DNA from: Promethearchaeota archaeon | GTDB taxonomy: Archaea > Asgardarchaeota > Lokiarchaeia > Sigyniarchaeales > SOKP01 | DNA length: 64,000 nucleotides | Direction: 5' to 3' | Assembly (NCBI GenBank): GCA_019894975.1 | Contig: JAGXNO010000009.1 | Span: forward strand, 19,644 to 83,643 | Part shown: in pieces, positions 17,539 through 26,141 of the stretch | Position numbering within the stretch: position 1 is the stretch's first letter | Layout: each line of letters opens with the position of its first letter | Notes under the pieces: model-generated | Told to the model about the DNA's origin: nothing | The model's input: only the letters and a program-made list of their open reading frames with translations | Databases searched by the model: none | Position numbers and translations under genes: made by a program

Positions 17539-18033
17539 TTACTTATTTTTACCCTCTTCGTTTTCAATCAAGTCAACTAAAGAGCTATTATCTTTAATTA
17601 TATTCAAAACGATATGAGTGTTAGTTCTTTCTACATAGGGTGAAGTATGAATATCTTTAATCATTTTACTCAGATTTTCTCTATTTTTAAATCTTGCTAA
17701 AATAAGTGCGTCGTAAGTTCCTGTAATATCATACACACCAAAAATATTAGGGATCTGAGCAATTTCATTTTCGACATCGAGCATTTTCCCTTTCGAAATT
17801 GTTAGTTCAATAATGGCGATGATATTATAACCTAATTTTTCATAATCAATTTGAACCCCATAATTCTTAATAACGTCATTTTCCTCTAATTTTTGAACAT
17901 GTTTGATTATAGTATTTGGCGAACGATTTAATTCTTCAGCAATGCTACTTTTATTTTTACGTCCATCAAGGCTCAATGCTTTTAAAATTTCAATATCTAA
18001 TTCTTCAATCTTGGTATCTTTTGTAGAATTCAT
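17539..18033 (-). CDS. Lrp/AsnC-family transcription regulator
   Basis: 164 residues with the standard layout: an N-terminal helix-turn-helix (L-S-L-D-G-R-K-N-K-S-S-I-A-E-E-L-N-R-S-P-N-T-I) and a C-terminal ligand-binding domain with G-V-Y-D-I-T-G-T-Y-D-A-L-I-L-A-R. The gene is divergent from glutamine synthetase across 175 bases, which strongly suggests control of nitrogen assimilation in response to an amino acid such as glutamine. ATG at 18033. Family call is firm; target and ligand are inference. Confidence 0.92.
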   Translation of the reverse strand: MNSTKDTKIEELDIEILKALSLDGRKNKSSIAEELNRSPNTIIKHVQKLEENDVIKNYGVQIDYEKLGYNIIAIIELTISKGKMLDVENEIAQIPNIFGVYDITGTYDALILARFKNRENLSKMIKDIHTSPYVERTNTHIVLNIIKDNSSLVDLIENEEGKNK

Positions 18034-18208
18034 CTAGTAATAATGTATTTTAATTATTAATAAACATGACGGATTTTTTTCATTCCCCGACAAAAACAAT
18101 TGCATTAATTTCAGAAATGTCCTCATTATCTGAAAAAGATCGAATGATTTTTAAGTATAATTGCATTTATCTAGATTATAAAAACCACGAATAAAAAAAA
18201 TACTAAAG
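18034..18208. promoter_or_regulatory. Divergent lrp-glnA control region
   Basis: 175 bases between the two divergent starts. AATTGCATT occurs twice in the same orientation (18098-18106 and 18159-18167), the second just after a TTTTTAAGTATAA element placed about 45-60 bases upstream of the glnA ATG. These are candidate operator and promoter parts for the adjacent Lrp regulator. Confidence 0.4.
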
Positions 18209-19558
18209 ATGATTGAAAAAGGAAATCCCAAAAGAAAAGAGCTGTGTAATACTGCATTAAATGCAATTAAAGAGCAAGATATTAAGTTTATTTATCTACA
18301 GTTCACGGATATTCATGGAATCATAAAGAGTTTTGAAGTAAACTCAAGAAGGATTGAGGAGATCTTTGAGTTAGGAGAAAGCTTTGATGGAAGTTCTATC
18401 ACAGGTTATGGCGCAATTGAGGAATCTGATAAAGTAGCACTCCCTGATCCTAGCACGTTCTATCTATTACCGTGGCGAAAAGAGAATAAAGTTGCAAGAG
18501 TAATATGTGATGTTTATGGACCTGATGGAGAACGATATGAAGGAGATCCGCGTTATATCTTACAACGAGCAGTAAAAAAGGCAGAAGAGAACGGTTTTAC
18601 GTTTTTATGTGCTCCCGAAATGGAATTTTTTATATTAACTCCAGATACAAAGGAAGCATTTAAGCCATCAGATATGAGGGGGTATTTCGATTATGATCCT
18701 TATGATATTAGTGAAATGATAAGATATAGAATTGCAGATTATTGTGATAAGATGGGAATAAATGTAGAATGTATTCATCATGAAGTTGCTTTTGGCCAAC
18801 ATGAAATAGATTTTCGTTATGATAAAGCCGTAACTGCCGCCGATAGTGCAATAACTATAAAAACAATTGTTAAAACAGTTGCTGCTAATCAAAATCTTAT
18901 TGGAACGTTTATGGCTAAGCCTTTTCATGGAATAAATGGATCTGGTATGCATGTGCATCAATCATTATGGAGGAATGGAAGTAATGTATTTTATGATGAA
19001 AATGATAGAGATAATATTTCAGATACAATGAAAAAATGGATTGCTGGACAACTGAAGCATGCAAAAGCTATGTGTGCGGTTTTAAGCAGTTGGCCAAATT
19101 CCTATAAAAGGTTAGTTCCAGGGTATGAAGCACCTGTGTATTTAGCGTGGGGTTTTAGAAATAGATCACCTTTGATTAGGGTTCCCGATTTTGGCGGAAG
19201 GCCTAATGCGGCAAGGTGTGAAATTCGATGTCCTGATCCTTCTGGAAATCCATATCTTCAATTCGCCGTCCTTCTCACAGCAGGATTAGAGGGAATATTA
19301 TCGGATGATATCGAAATTTCTGAACCAACTGATAGAAACGTATATCATCTTACTTCTAAGGAAATGGAAAAAGAAGGAATTGAGTCTTTACCAGGAAGCT
19401 TACATGAAGCACTAATAGAATTTAAAAATTCTGAATTAATGAGAGAAGTATTCGGGGAAGATGCTTTTAAAAACTACTATTATGCCAAGCTTGAAGAATA
19501 CGATGCCTATCGCGTTGTTGTAAGTGAATGGGAAAGAAATCGGTATATTAGATTATAA
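18209..19558 (+). CDS. glnA: Glutamine synthetase type I
   Basis: Makes glutamine from glutamate, ammonia and ATP. 449 residues, the usual length of the GSI-alpha form. Motifs: E-S-F-D-G-S-S-I-T-G-Y near residue 53, the metal-binding P-E-M-E-F-F, the ammonia-site N-G-S-G-M-H-V-H-Q-S, R-L-V-P-G-Y-E-A-P-V-Y, and R-C-P-D-P-S-G-N-P-Y. The C-terminal loop reads D-R-N-V-Y-H-L-T rather than the adenylylated N-L-Y-D-L-P of proteobacterial enzymes, so control by adenylylation is unlikely and feedback or transcriptional control more so. ATG at 18209. A T-rich stretch follows the stop. Confidence 0.97.
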   Translation: MIEKGNPKRKELCNTALNAIKEQDIKFIYLQFTDIHGIIKSFEVNSRRIEEIFELGESFDGSSITGYGAIEESDKVALPDPSTFYLLPWRKENKVARVICDVYGPDGERYEGDPRYILQRAVKKAEENGFTFLCAPEMEFFILTPDTKEAFKPSDMRGYFDYDPYDISEMIRYRIADYCDKMGINVECIHHEVAFGQHEIDFRYDKAVTAADSAITIKTIVKTVAANQNLIGTFMAKPFHGINGSGMHVHQSLWRNGSNVFYDENDRDNISDTMKKWIAGQLKHAKAMCAVLSSWPNSYKRLVPGYEAPVYLAWGFRNRSPLIRVPDFGGRPNAARCEIRCPDPSGNPYLQFAVLLTAGLEGILSDDIEISEPTDRNVYHLTSKEMEKEGIESLPGSLHEALIEFKNSELMREVFGEDAFKNYYYAKLEEYDAYRVVVSEWERNRYIRL

Positions 19559-19567
19559 TAGTTCAAA

Positions 19568-19587
19568 CTTTTTTTTTCTTTTCTTAT
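19568..19587 (+). terminator. Poly-T terminator after glnA
   Basis: A run of ten T's followed by CTTTTCTTATTT directly after the glnA stop, the typical archaeal intrinsic stop. Confidence 0.45.
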
Positions 19588-19662
19588 TTGGTAATTTCAT
19601 CGTCTAGTAAATGTTTAAATAGTACCTCGACATAATATAAATTTGATAAAATTCCAAATTAA

Positions 19663-19668
19663 AGGTGA
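19663..19668 (+). promoter_or_regulatory. Shine-Dalgarno AGGTGA before ATT
   Basis: AGGTGA lies six bases before ATT at 19675. Its TGA is the in-frame stop that limits the upstream extension of the permease frame, and no ATG, GTG or TTG exists before the first membrane helix. Confidence 0.5.
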
Positions 19669-19674
19669 GAAGTT

Positions 19675-21540
19675 ATTTCTAATCTTAAAGAAAGGTATAA
19701 GAGTATAAGGAAACGCTATACGAGTATAAAAAAGTTCCATAGAAATATAATTATTACATTTCTTATTGCATTCGTAAGTCTATTTGTTGGATTATATATC
19801 ATTTTTTCATTCATTCGTCTAATCCCTGGGGATCCTGTAGCCGCTTATTTAGCTGCTATTGGTGTACATAACCCCACCGATGAACAATATCAGCAAATGG
19901 TCAGACGGTTAGGAATTGATGATTTTTTCTCGTTTATCAGAGCTTTATTTGCAGGGGAATGGCGAATTTCAGTTTATATAGCAAGAGGTGAACCAGTTAT
20001 TGATTTAATTGGAGAAGCAATCCTAAAAATGATAGGCATGATAACAATACCTCTAGTAGTGGGAATAGGGTTAGGAATCTTCCTTGGGAAGATCTCATCT
20101 AAGAATAGGGGAACATGGAAGGATAAAGCTATTCAATTTTTTAGTATTTTTGGAATATCACTTTCAGTAATTTTCTTCGGTCTTTTACTTAAGTACTTCC
20201 TATGTGAAGAGTTAGGATTTTGTGAACCTATGGGTATTTCTGCAGTACCGATAGGGATTTTAACTATTTCATTTTCTGCGCTAATAAGCTGGCAAACTCG
20301 CTCCTATATGATAAAGGAACCACGTAATAAGTCAGTCGTTTCCAACACAATAATGATTGGGATTATTTTCGGTTTTATTTTTTTGTTTTACATGTTAATA
20401 GAATATACTTTTTATATTGCTGGTTTTAGTAATCTATTATTGGTTAGCTTAATCCTTTATGATTATTTCCTTCTTGCGGGATGTTTATTTGCATTATTGA
20501 TAATGTTTGTCATACTGATATTAATTTCAAATTTGCTTTTTAGCTTTTATATGCATAAAAAAAGTGAATATCCTGAACGTGAACTTGAACCAATCTTAGC
20601 TAGACCTAAGACAATTAAAAGGGAATTATTAAAAAAGGAAAATCATGGAAAAAAAATATTGACTTGGATTTTTTCAAATCTGAAATTTCTTTTCCTTCCC
20701 GGATCAAGAATAGAGGAATTATCTTTACGCGAATTTGAGTATGAGAAAAAAATTGGTAAAAGATCAATAGCTAGAAGATTAAAAAATCCCTTAACAATTC
20801 TCGGCTATTCTGTATTATTTTTTGTTATTACTCTTGCGGTTTTTGCAGAATGGCTCTCTCCACAAGTATTTGATGAGGCTATGTTACCCCATGCGGGCTC
20901 ATGGAACCCACCATCCTCCGAATATCCCTTAGGACAAACTGTAATGGGGGGGGATGTACTTTCAAAAACAATCTGGGGTATACGTAATGCATTACTTTTT
21001 GGTTTTTCAACAATTCTTGTTGGTTTGGTAGGAGGTGGAATTTTAGGGTATCTTGCAGTTATTTTTAATAATTGGGGGGAAAGGATTATAAATGGATTAA
21101 TGATCTTCTTTTATATAATCCCCGGAATAATTCTCTGCCTATTATACATTGGTGTTTATGGACCATTTACAGAATTTGCATTACCCATTATCGGTATTTT
21201 ATTAATCCCTAACTTCACACGAGCAATAGCTAGTACAATACCTAGAAAAATTAACGTTAAACATATAACAAAGACAATAATTTCTCAAATTCCATTAAAT
21301 CTCGCAATTGCTATTATTCTCTATACCTCAACGGAATTTTTAGGATTCTTTATGAATGTAGATATAAGATTGGGAGATGATATTGGGCTTGCTTTTTTAA
21401 ATTTATCTGAGGCGCCTTGGGCAAGTTTATGGCCTGGATTTGCATTGTTTGGATTAATATTCGGGCTCTTTGCCGTCCATGCAGACCTTCAGGGGTATGA
21501 ACTCCCCCTAAGAGAATTAGAAAATGTAGAATTAAAATAG
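19675..21540 (+). CDS. Fused OppB-OppC ABC permease, ATT start
   Basis: Peptide/nickel-type ABC importer permease with both membrane subunits in one chain of about 621 residues. The N-terminal OppB-like half has helix 1 (I-I-I-T-F-L-I-A-F-V-S-L-F-V-G-L), R-L-I-P-G-D-P-V-A-A-Y-L and more helices to about residue 300. The second half is OppC-like, with N-P-L-T-I-L-G-Y, E-Y-P-L-G-Q-T-V-M-G-G-D-V-L-S-K and following helices. The first ATG (19897) lies after helix 1 and the P-G-D-P motif, so it cannot be the start. ATT at 19675 behind AGGTGA fits best. No binding-protein or ATPase gene is adjacent, so its partners are elsewhere. Confidence 0.8.
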   Translation: MSNLKERYKSIRKRYTSIKKFHRNIIITFLIAFVSLFVGLYIIFSFIRLIPGDPVAAYLAAIGVHNPTDEQYQQMVRRLGIDDFFSFIRALFAGEWRISVYIARGEPVIDLIGEAILKMIGMITIPLVVGIGLGIFLGKISSKNRGTWKDKAIQFFSIFGISLSVIFFGLLLKYFLCEELGFCEPMGISAVPIGILTISFSALISWQTRSYMIKEPRNKSVVSNTIMIGIIFGFIFLFYMLIEYTFYIAGFSNLLLVSLILYDYFLLAGCLFALLIMFVILILISNLLFSFYMHKKSEYPERELEPILARPKTIKRELLKKENHGKKILTWIFSNLKFLFLPGSRIEELSLREFEYEKKIGKRSIARRLKNPLTILGYSVLFFVITLAVFAEWLSPQVFDEAMLPHAGSWNPPSSEYPLGQTVMGGDVLSKTIWGIRNALLFGFSTILVGLVGGGILGYLAVIFNNWGERIINGLMIFFYIIPGIILCLLYIGVYGPFTEFALPIIGILLIPNFTRAIASTIPRKINVKHITKTIISQIPLNLAIAIILYTSTEFLGFFMNVDIRLGDDIGLAFLNLSEAPWASLWPGFALFGLIFGLFAVHADLQGYELPLRELENVELK

Positions 21541-21783
21541 GTTTGGGTACATCCTTTCAATATTTTCTATAGCTTCAGTGAACAAAGTAAGTAATATCAT
21601 ACTATCATTGACATACATGTTATTCATTACATAATCCAAAATGCTATTTGCTGTTGATTTATCTCTGTTAGTATACTTCTGCACCTTTGATTTGAACAAG
21701 ATAATAAATTCCTCTTTTAACCACTCTAGTTCCTCTATTAAACTTTCCTCTAAAATCTCATGATAATTCACACTTACTTTCAT
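21532..21783 (-). CDS. Small acidic helical protein
   Basis: 83 residues, mainly helical, with repeated acidic patches (E-I-L-E-E-S-L-I-E-E-L-E-W-L-K-E-E) and no cysteine or membrane segment. Its stop overlaps the end of the OppBC gene by nine bases on the opposite strand. ATG at 21783 is preceded by GAGGTT, a reasonable Shine-Dalgarno site, which supports expression. No family recognised. Confidence 0.5.
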   Translation of the reverse strand: MKVSVNYHEILEESLIEELEWLKEEFIILFKSKVQKYTNRDKSTANSILDYVMNNMYVNDSMILLTLFTEAIENIERMYPNLF

Positions 21784-21941
21784 TATTTAACCTCAACCCC
21801 AACAAAATTATACAAATCTCCTTCTTCTTTAATTAATATGAGTTAGGTTAGTATAAATAAGTTAAAGAGACCGATTTTTATGTAATTTGTATTTATAGAA
21901 ATAGTTGAAAATCTCCTAATACCACTATATATATATTAATG

Positions 21942-23756
21942 TTAAGTCTTATTTTGGACAATCTCCTTCATTTTTTCAATGTATTCAAGAGATTGGTGGC
22001 GAAAGTATGTATTATAAAGCTCAGCATAGGTTCCACCCTTGGCCATTAAGGCATCATGGTTTCCTTCTTCCACGATCTTTCCGTGATCCATAACGATTAT
22101 ACGATCTACATGTCTTACAGTCCAAAGTCGATGAGCAATAATAATAGAAGTACGCCCTTCAATCGTTTTTTGTAAAGCATCCTGAATTTTTGTTTCAGTA
22201 AAAGGATCAACTGATGCGGTAGCCTCATCCAATATCAGAATTGACGGATTTTCTAATAAAACACGAGCAAAAACTACTAACTGACGCTGACCCATGGAGA
22301 GCATACTACCACGTTCTCCCGTATAAGTATTTAAACCATCTGATAAATCCTCGATCCAATCAGTGCCACTAGAATTATTTAAGGCATTTAAAACTGCATC
22401 ATCAGTTGCATTTTTGCAGCAGTACTTAATATTATTTTCAAGAGTGTCTGCCCAGAGAAATGGAGTTTGTGGTATTATTCCAATATGTTTTCGATATTCA
22501 CTTAAATCATAAGCTCTGATACTTTTTCCATCAATTAATATATCTCCTTCTTGGAATTCATAGAATCTAGCAATGAGCTTTGCTAAGCTTGATTTCCCCG
22601 CACCTGTATGACCTACGATAGCTACAGATTCTCCAGGCTTAATTTTTAAATTAAAATTTGTAAAGACTTCTTTTGATGCTTCATACTGAAAAGTTACATC
22701 TTTAAATTCAATTTCACCGTTTAGTTCTGGTGGTTTTATGTTATCATTTTGAATTACCAAAGGGATAGTATCTATCAAGGCAAAAATACGTTCTGAAGCT
22801 GACATACCTGTCTGAAATGCAGGCCAAAATGAGGCTATAGATAACAATGGAAAAAAGAGGAAACTTAATCCTGATAAAAACAAGTTCAAATCACCCACGC
22901 TTAAAGAACCATTTAAAACTCTTGCTCCCCCGAGAAACACAATTAAAGTTAGTACTATCCCTTGAATCATGCTTAAAGCGGGATATACAATACTGAAAAC
23001 AAAACCTCTTCGTAAATTGACTTTATAAGAAATATCATTTACTTCATTAAATGTGTCATAAAGCTTCTTTTCTTGTCGAAAGGTTTTTGCGATTTGAATT
23101 CCTGAAAAACTTTCTTTAACATATGCATTAACAGAAGCAAGAGCTCGTTGTCCCAATAAAGCTCTCTTTCGCGCGATTTTTCGATATGCGAATGCTATAA
23201 GAAAAAACAAAGGAAAAGTAATTATTGTGGCTAAAAATAAAATGATATCCATAAACACCATTATTACTAATAAAAAGATGATAATGAAAAATGAAGATAA
23301 TAAATCAAGTGAAAGATTTACAACTTCACCCAAATCTCTGGAATCAGTATTAATTCGACTCACTACCTTACCAATCGGATTTCTATCAAAAAATGATAAG
23401 TCATGATTTAAAACAGCTTCGCCAGCATCCCTTCTTAAATCTAGTACTACATCTCCAATGATTTTGGAGATTTTACGACGTCTAAAATAATTAAAAACCC
23501 ACCCTAATATATTCAACATAAAAGTAAAAGCTATAACGAATATAATATAAACTACATTTCTGTTGGTTTCGATATTGTTTAGAATTATTGAAGTTAGAAT
23601 TGGAATGAGAGAACTGGAGAGAGATCCAAGACTAAGAAGGAAAACTACAAACCCCATTGGACGTTTATAAGGAGTAAAATATTTTAAGATCCGTTTTATT
23701 AAGACTCTATCCGAAATTTCTTTGTCATACTCCTCAGCTTCAAGTCCAACCCACAT
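21942..23756 (-). CDS. ABC exporter half, catalytically consensus NBD
   Basis: 604 residues: an N-terminal six-helix exporter membrane domain (about 40-320), then a nucleotide-binding domain with Walker A G-H-T-G-A-G-K-S-S, a variant signature L-S-M-G-Q-R-Q, Walker B L-I-L-D-E-A-T with the normal catalytic Glu, and H-loop A-H-R-L. ATG at 23756 comes two bases after the stop of the partner gene and behind a GGAGGG site, so the two are translationally coupled. The variant signature pairs with the partner's altered Walker B, the pattern of a heterodimeric exporter with one degenerate ATP site. Likely a drug, lipid or peptide exporter. Confidence 0.92.
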   Translation of the reverse strand: MWVGLEAEEYDKEISDRVLIKRILKYFTPYKRPMGFVVFLLSLGSLSSSLIPILTSIILNNIETNRNVVYIIFVIAFTFMLNILGWVFNYFRRRKISKIIGDVVLDLRRDAGEAVLNHDLSFFDRNPIGKVVSRINTDSRDLGEVVNLSLDLLSSFFIIIFLLVIMVFMDIILFLATIITFPLFFLIAFAYRKIARKRALLGQRALASVNAYVKESFSGIQIAKTFRQEKKLYDTFNEVNDISYKVNLRRGFVFSIVYPALSMIQGIVLTLIVFLGGARVLNGSLSVGDLNLFLSGLSFLFFPLLSIASFWPAFQTGMSASERIFALIDTIPLVIQNDNIKPPELNGEIEFKDVTFQYEASKEVFTNFNLKIKPGESVAIVGHTGAGKSSLAKLIARFYEFQEGDILIDGKSIRAYDLSEYRKHIGIIPQTPFLWADTLENNIKYCCKNATDDAVLNALNNSSGTDWIEDLSDGLNTYTGERGSMLSMGQRQLVVFARVLLENPSILILDEATASVDPFTETKIQDALQKTIEGRTSIIIAHRLWTVRHVDRIIVMDHGKIVEEGNHDALMAKGGTYAELYNTYFRHQSLEYIEKMKEIVQNKT

Positions 23757-23758
23757 TC

Positions 23759-25597
23759 CTAAGATCCCTCCTTTTGTTTTATTAATTGATCAACGTCTAC
23801 ATCAAACTTTTTAATAAATATTTTTTGATATTCTTCTGAGGTCAATAAAAGTTCATCATGAGTTCCCATAGCTGCTATTTCCCCTTTTTTTAGGACAATA
23901 ATTACGTCGGCCCACCTAATTTGCGAAAGTCTATGTGTTATAAGAAGAGTCGTTCTATCCTTGAGTATATTTCGAATTGCTCTTTGTATTTTGTCTTCCG
24001 TATTTGAATCTATTGCAGATGTTGAGTCATCCAAAATAAGAATTCTTGGATCAGAAAGAAATGCTCGAGCTATTGCGATTCTTTGTCTTTCTCCACCACT
24101 TAATTGGACACCTCTTTCACCAACTTCGGAGTCGTACTGATTAGGTAACTGAGAAATAAAATCGTGAGCTTGAGCTTCTTTGGTTACCTGTACTATTTCT
24201 TCCTGAGAAGATACTCTACCAAACGATATATTGCTAAAGATTGAATCTGAAAACAAGAAAACATCTTGTTCTATATAGGATATTTGACCTCTCAATGATT
24301 TTAAAGAATAGTCCCGGAGATCAATATTATCAACTAAAATTCTACCTTCACCAACATCATATAATCGAGATAGTAACTTGGTTAGTGTTGTTTTTCCTGA
24401 TCCCGTGGTACCCACAATAGCTACTGACTGTCCGGGTTTTACCTCAAAATTAATATTTTTTAATACTATTTTTTCACTTCCTGGATAAGAAAAGGAAACG
24501 TTTTCAAATTTTATTCTTCCCTCTAAAGATTTCGAAATTCCCTCAATATTTTCATCAATTTCAGTCTCTTGATTCATTAAATTAAGTAATCTTTGAGCAC
24601 TAGTAATTGCAGTACGAACCATTGCAAACACAAATATTGAAATTTGTGTTGGAAAACCCAATTGTCTTAATAGCGCCATATAGCCAATAATAAAGCCAAT
24701 TGGGAACATTATTGTAAAATTTAGAATGATTCCATGAGTTAGACCAAAAGTAAATGTTAAAGCCAAAATTAAAAAAGGGAGATACTTTGCTTGAACATGG
24801 CCTTGTTCAATAAAAGCATCTCGATATCCTCTCGCGTTTAAAATATACTTTTCTAGCTCGCGTGCCTCTTGAACGGTACCTTTAACAACTTCAATACCAG
24901 TAAGAGTTTCATTTAAAGTAGTATTCATCCCACCGAAAAATCCTCTTAATTTCCATGAAATTGGAGCTATTTTCTTAACATAAGATCTTAAGGATATTAT
25001 GAATAATACAGCAAACACTAATGGTGCTATCATTAATTGAACGGGATAAAAGATTATTATATAAATTAGAGGAATTACCAAAGCAGTGAAGGATTCAAAT
25101 ATAAGAGAAATCGCGGGGCTAATAAGGAAATTTAGCATGCGAACGTCATTGGTGGCAAGGGCCATCAATTCACCAATTTGAATAGTTTCATGAAAGGATT
25201 GGCTTTTACCCAAAAGATTAGAATAAAATTCTCTTCTACAATCTCTTTCCATCCTATGAGCTAAAACCTCTCTTAATGCGAAGCTAAACATTCTCAAAAA
25301 TGGAGAACCAATGTTTAATAACAAAATAAAAACAGTATAATATATCAATGAAGTTGTCTTATGTAAAAAGAAATCTGTAATTGCATTACCAATAAGAACA
25401 GAAGTAATAGACCACAAGTTGGATGTTAAAATTGTTGTAAATAGCACAACTGCAATTAGATACTTATTTGATTTATAAAATAGATGTGAAAAAATCCACC
25501 TTCGTGAACCTTTGTGGCGAGCTTTTTCAAAGTGATCTTTTCCTGGTGAAAACTCAACAATCCGTTTCTGATATGTCTCGCTTTTACTATTTTTCAT
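23759..25597 (-). CDS. ABC exporter half, degenerate Walker B
   Basis: About 612 residues with the same layout as its partner: membrane domain, Walker A G-T-T-G-S-G-K-T-T, canonical signature L-S-G-G-E-R-Q-R, Walker B L-I-L-D-D-S-T in which the catalytic Glu is replaced by Asp, and H-loop T-H-R-L. With the partner's L-S-M-G-Q signature this makes one weak and one active ATP site. ATG at 25597 (K-N-S-K-S-E-T-Y-Q-K-R) is chosen; an upstream in-frame TTG at 25645 would add 16 residues. Co-transcribed with the following ABC gene. Confidence 0.9.
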   Translation of the reverse strand: MKNSKSETYQKRIVEFSPGKDHFEKARHKGSRRWIFSHLFYKSNKYLIAVVLFTTILTSNLWSITSVLIGNAITDFFLHKTTSLIYYTVFILLLNIGSPFLRMFSFALREVLAHRMERDCRREFYSNLLGKSQSFHETIQIGELMALATNDVRMLNFLISPAISLIFESFTALVIPLIYIIIFYPVQLMIAPLVFAVLFIISLRSYVKKIAPISWKLRGFFGGMNTTLNETLTGIEVVKGTVQEARELEKYILNARGYRDAFIEQGHVQAKYLPFLILALTFTFGLTHGIILNFTIMFPIGFIIGYMALLRQLGFPTQISIFVFAMVRTAITSAQRLLNLMNQETEIDENIEGISKSLEGRIKFENVSFSYPGSEKIVLKNINFEVKPGQSVAIVGTTGSGKTTLTKLLSRLYDVGEGRILVDNIDLRDYSLKSLRGQISYIEQDVFLFSDSIFSNISFGRVSSQEEIVQVTKEAQAHDFISQLPNQYDSEVGERGVQLSGGERQRIAIARAFLSDPRILILDDSTSAIDSNTEDKIQRAIRNILKDRTTLLITHRLSQIRWADVIIVLKKGEIAAMGTHDELLLTSEEYQKIFIKKFDVDVDQLIKQKEGS

Positions 25598-25723
25598 TGA
25601 TATCTTTTGATGGTTTTGATAAGAAATATTACTAATAGTATGCAAATTGAAGTAGTTGTTAATTAATGAGTTTTATGCTATGATTTAGAGAAATAACATT
25701 GTATACAAAAATGAGAAGTTTAG

Positions 25724-26023
25724 CTAAGAGTGATAATCCTTTCTTGTGCTAATAAGGGTTGTAGTGGCTTCAATCCACTGATTCAATTCATTGTCAGATC
25801 TACAAAAAGTAACTATTTTCTCCAAATCCTCTAATTTCAGGAACTTACATTCAACCATTAAGTCCCAACCTCCGTAGATAGGTGTAACATAGGTGACTTC
25901 CCAATCTTCCTGTTGATTGCTGGATTTTAAACTTTTTAGTTTTTCTGTGACTTTCCACTGAGTACCAATAATTTTCAATCGAATCAAAATATAACCACGA
26001 TAATAAATCGACGTAACACCCAA
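25724..26023 (-). CDS. Stand-alone Lrp/AsnC ligand-binding (RAM) domain
   Basis: 99 residues matching only the effector-binding half of Lrp/AsnC regulators: an initial strand (G-Y-I-L-I-R-L), helix, the strand pair V-T-Y-V-T-P-I-Y-G-G-W-D-L-M-V-E-C, a helix D-L-E-K-I-V-T-F, and a final strand T-T-T-L-I-S. No helix-turn-helix is present. Such proteins may sense amino acids or modulate full-length regulators by mixed assembly. Start is TTG at 26023 with no strong Shine-Dalgarno site, so the N-terminus is uncertain. It lies just upstream of the ABC exporter pair and 118 bases downstream of carB, on the same strand. Confidence 0.7.
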   Translation of the reverse strand: MGVTSIYYRGYILIRLKIIGTQWKVTEKLKSLKSSNQQEDWEVTYVTPIYGGWDLMVECKFLKLEDLEKIVTFCRSDNELNQWIEATTTLISTRKDYHS

Positions 26024-26141
26024 ATTAAATCTTTAGATATTGATTAACCAATAAATAGTGATATATTTTTCAAGATTTTTCAAGATTTCTATTAATGAGA
26101 GAATTAGTGTATGAGTATTTCTAAAGCATTAGTTTCAAAAT

